A stretch of DNA of 64,000 nt from a virus. The notes under the pieces were generated by a model. The model had not been told where the DNA came from and searched no databases. It was given only the letters and a program-made list of their open reading frames with translations. The position numbers were made by a program, and so were the translations under genes. The stretch is taken from the IMG/VR virus record IMGVR_UViG_3300035670_011573, positions 62,001-126,000 of that record. The stretch is one strand, 5' to 3'. Positions 62,901-64,000 of the stretch are shown here, piece after piece; position 1 is the first letter of the stretch; each line of letters starts with the position of its first letter.

Positions 62901-64000
62901 TAAAAATCAACCTTTGATTTTTGAGGCATTCCTTCTTTAAATTTAAAGACCTTACCATCAAAAGCCCTTCTTAAAGTTTGCTTTAGTGAGATCTTTATTT
63001 CATCGGGAATGGAGCTATTGACAGAAAAGCCTTCAATAAGTTCATCTAGTAAGTTTGTTGATAATGCTGAGCGACTGTACGCTTCAAAAACATGAATTAC
63101 AGCAGACATTACTTTACTAAAATTTTCTAATTTTTCAAAATAAATGGGTCCTGTAACAGGAGAGGTGGATTTTATCGTACTTTTAGTACCAGGGACTGCA
63201 ACATTACTCTCTTGGAGTTTCTGCGCGGCTTTTGCATAGACATCCAGTCTTCCAGTTTCCTCCCTGTCCCCTTCCCCTGATGGTGCCGCACCAAATATAT
63301 CACCTCCGCCATAGTCATCAGGGCTGCCCATACTTCCCATACTTTCCGCACTCTCTAAGGCTTTACGCATGGTTATGTCACCACGACCGCCACCACCATC
63401 CTCATCTTGTTCTTCACCGCCATCTATACTTAGAGTTGCTGCGCTTGCCTCCGTTGCAAAGTAAGTATATTCTTCATGGGTGCTGGGATGCTCATAGCTA
63501 AATCCTGAAGGCCAAATACTTGCTAACGAGCCGGGCGGATACTTAATAAAGATATATGGCTGATTTGTATCATCAATAAAAAACTTTAAGAGATATTTTA
63601 CTTGGTTGTTTTTAACATTTGGAAAAACAGTACGCTCTCTTGGATCTTTACTAACCCATTCGCTATACAAAAGTCTATTTTCCATCGGAAATTTTTCCAT
63701 TAATGCAGTGGTATCCGCAAGAGCCAACCAGCCTTGATTTAACACTTCCTGACTGTTTTGCTTACCAGACTTCTGTGTCAAAAGAATATTGTTTGAATCG
63801 TTAGTCTCATATGCAGCATTTCCCTCACCAAACTTAAGGCTATGACCTACATTAAAAATATGTCCAAATGGGCACTTTAGATTTAGGCTTTGTAATATGC
63901 TACCTTGTGCTATCTGTCCAGCCGCAGTTTTGAGAAGCATTTCTTTAATCTTCTGAATTCGAATTTTATTAAAGCTAGTCTTTGCTAACTCTAACTCACT
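59915..64000 (-). CDS. Very large unrecognised protein, 5' end beyond window
   Basis: The frame is open to the window edge: the 20 codons upstream of ATG 63940 contain no stop and read as continued protein (FNKIRIQKIKEM), and ATG 63940 lacks a good ribosome site. The true start is likely outside. At least 1341 residues, mostly helical with charged coiled coils, an N-terminal LNLKCPFGHIF Cys/His element and an acidic Gly-rich linker near residue 180 (EEQDEDGGGGRGD). No enzyme motif was recognised. A virion-internal or injected protein is possible, but the function is unknown. Confidence 0.6.
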   Translation of the reverse strand, partial: SELELAKTSFNKIRIQKIKEMLLKTAAGQIAQGSILQSLNLKCPFGHIFNVGHSLKFGEGNAAYETNDSNNILLTQKSGKQNSQEVLNQGWLALADTTALMEKFPMENRLLYSEWVSKDPRERTVFPNVKNNQVKYLLKFFIDDTNQPYIFIKYPPGSLASIWPSGFSYEHPSTHEEYTYFATEASAATLSIDGGEEQDEDGGGGRGDITMRKALESAESMGSMGSPDDYGGGDIFGAAPSGEGDREETGRLDVYAKAAQKLQESNVAVPGTKSTIKSTSPVTGPIYFEKLENFSKVMSAVIHVFEAYSRSALSTNLLDELIEGFSVNSSIPDEIKISLKQTLRRAFDGKVFKFKEGMPQKSKVDFYNQFFGNKIIEEIEKITGEIGIWIKQNIFDISSFTFDESMSKLILTTAIKKAIIAVNEVIQNIDSVTNDEGDPNRSWVTFLEQISIQEIESSNVLQEATSLLLTTLNLDKNKFTKFLQGTHDKAKALPAIKTARQNNAILSVVYVINIIKKLNEIISKYFGYDEESNYYCGISIPDDYVNDILTVLSGDKTSQEIETLVKESLENIKGELELAINELRNQHNELINEKKKDNSKLRKLTNKYRKYCTNLDMAYFELSKSISPPTETTNNIVDVINTEIFDTDNLLAAKEYILGRLRAMNSEAPQSALVSTALNTVNSIMPVTTLNFIPGEYSETVFGWDWIPFVDRENPSSILDYLKQEERFTVYGSEGKYQIFEDRRSAIDYHLNNELGVTSVGWSKLIEHYMKLDDSSEEKDVAAHKNNIFECLMAISQNPSHQKKLILALGLEEDEDNNLLDFAIKKLLADENIIFTEAFKEKVFELFEKGGEESFSELINYMNTSDNAEIKRYHDIILDDLSTKLKGLIDSIFKTKIDNFIGLYNQLDTNSEDLNYLKFINDNFTAEGLKYKFKKLNFYTNKESPDSPMTGLNTSRHQIGTRTPRASTQIAWPPTRSETTWNWVGFNIPLDVQKKETNLGDSKGVILTGRRIVVNFEDKPLDISILIRIGRSSGEQSLYSYSVADLEDLIIEHSEQLEEMLQRDKKAAETDLYKEIKSELDKTVSFIKNMPASIISGESFFKKEDPKIKYPHVRVTLEDPITCYKIIKNPIIRGAELDDDEKQRLLRFIVSVFGLDELAGIFSEIPSVKEKRSSTGLTVEDLFEKMVPRSEAEGGVPEGKFYIQNTVNSIFAERTPPELSSVSDRLKKWFRSPGKYFDIIQNDDNDAGTVIRYVNPAGSGGRIANINDFANAGRSTSPTKPGSLLKTVGTFYTTMGKNLRAYIDYIIATLDDEDNENEANDFLGYSEDFNKVNLRKKELLCMIISLGLPGLEDVRINPNFL

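Noticed and set aside
1-64000. Many plus-strand open frames of 60-190 codons
   Set aside because: All lie opposite well-supported minus-strand genes, lack ribosome sites and look like shadows, with runs of Ser, Leu and Phe.

Overview
The window is part of a large, AT-rich tailed-phage genome (or a prophage/metagenomic phage contig). Every supported gene lies on the minus strand, genes are tightly packed with TAATG or ATGA overlaps, most starts have a clear GGAG/AGGAG ribosome site, and the virion, packaging and replication genes expected of a big myovirus-like phage are present. I see no tRNA, rRNA, CRISPR array or plus-strand gene. No stretch over 300 bases lacks a gene; the longest gap, about 150 bases (17401-17550), holds a terminator and a promoter candidate. 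The host cannot be told from the sequence.

In plus-strand coordinates: 1-17400 holds tail/baseplate-type genes, with a tail-sheath-like N-terminus at the edge, two paralogous beta-helix fibre-like proteins, Ig-like virion proteins, candidate holin-like membrane proteins, a zinc metallopeptidase and a beta-class DNA methyltransferase. 17551-35262 is the head module: major capsid protein (interrupted by an in-frame TAA), a putative decoration protein, a very long protease/scaffold-like protein, a DUF192-HAD fusion protein, portal, and the large terminase carrying an intein with LAGLIDADG-type motifs. 35275-43441 holds mostly unrecognised proteins, among them metal-binding-looking Cys- and His-rich ones, plus a CCA-adding/poly(A)-polymerase-type nucleotidyltransferase and a possible small terminase.

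43493-59378 is the DNA metabolism module: sigma-region-4-like regulator, TOPRIM primase core, RecA, GroEL, RuvC-type resolvase, single-strand binding protein, and DNA polymerase III alpha (DnaE). DnaE is encoded as two separate genes about 4.7 kb apart. Each half carries one part of a split intein, so the working polymerase should arise by protein trans-splicing. Between the halves lie a TnpB nuclease, a TadE/TadG-like membrane protein, a second methyltransferase and three small genes. 59476-64000 holds a monocistronic coiled-coil gene and a long unrecognised protein that runs off the window.

The most unusual items are the split DnaE intein with its cargo island, the nonsense codon inside the capsid gene, the terminase intein next to the Walker B motif, the hairpin burying the ruvC-like start, the DUF192-HAD fusion, the tRNA-nucleotidyltransferase-like gene inside the virion gene block and the TadG-like gene in a phage.
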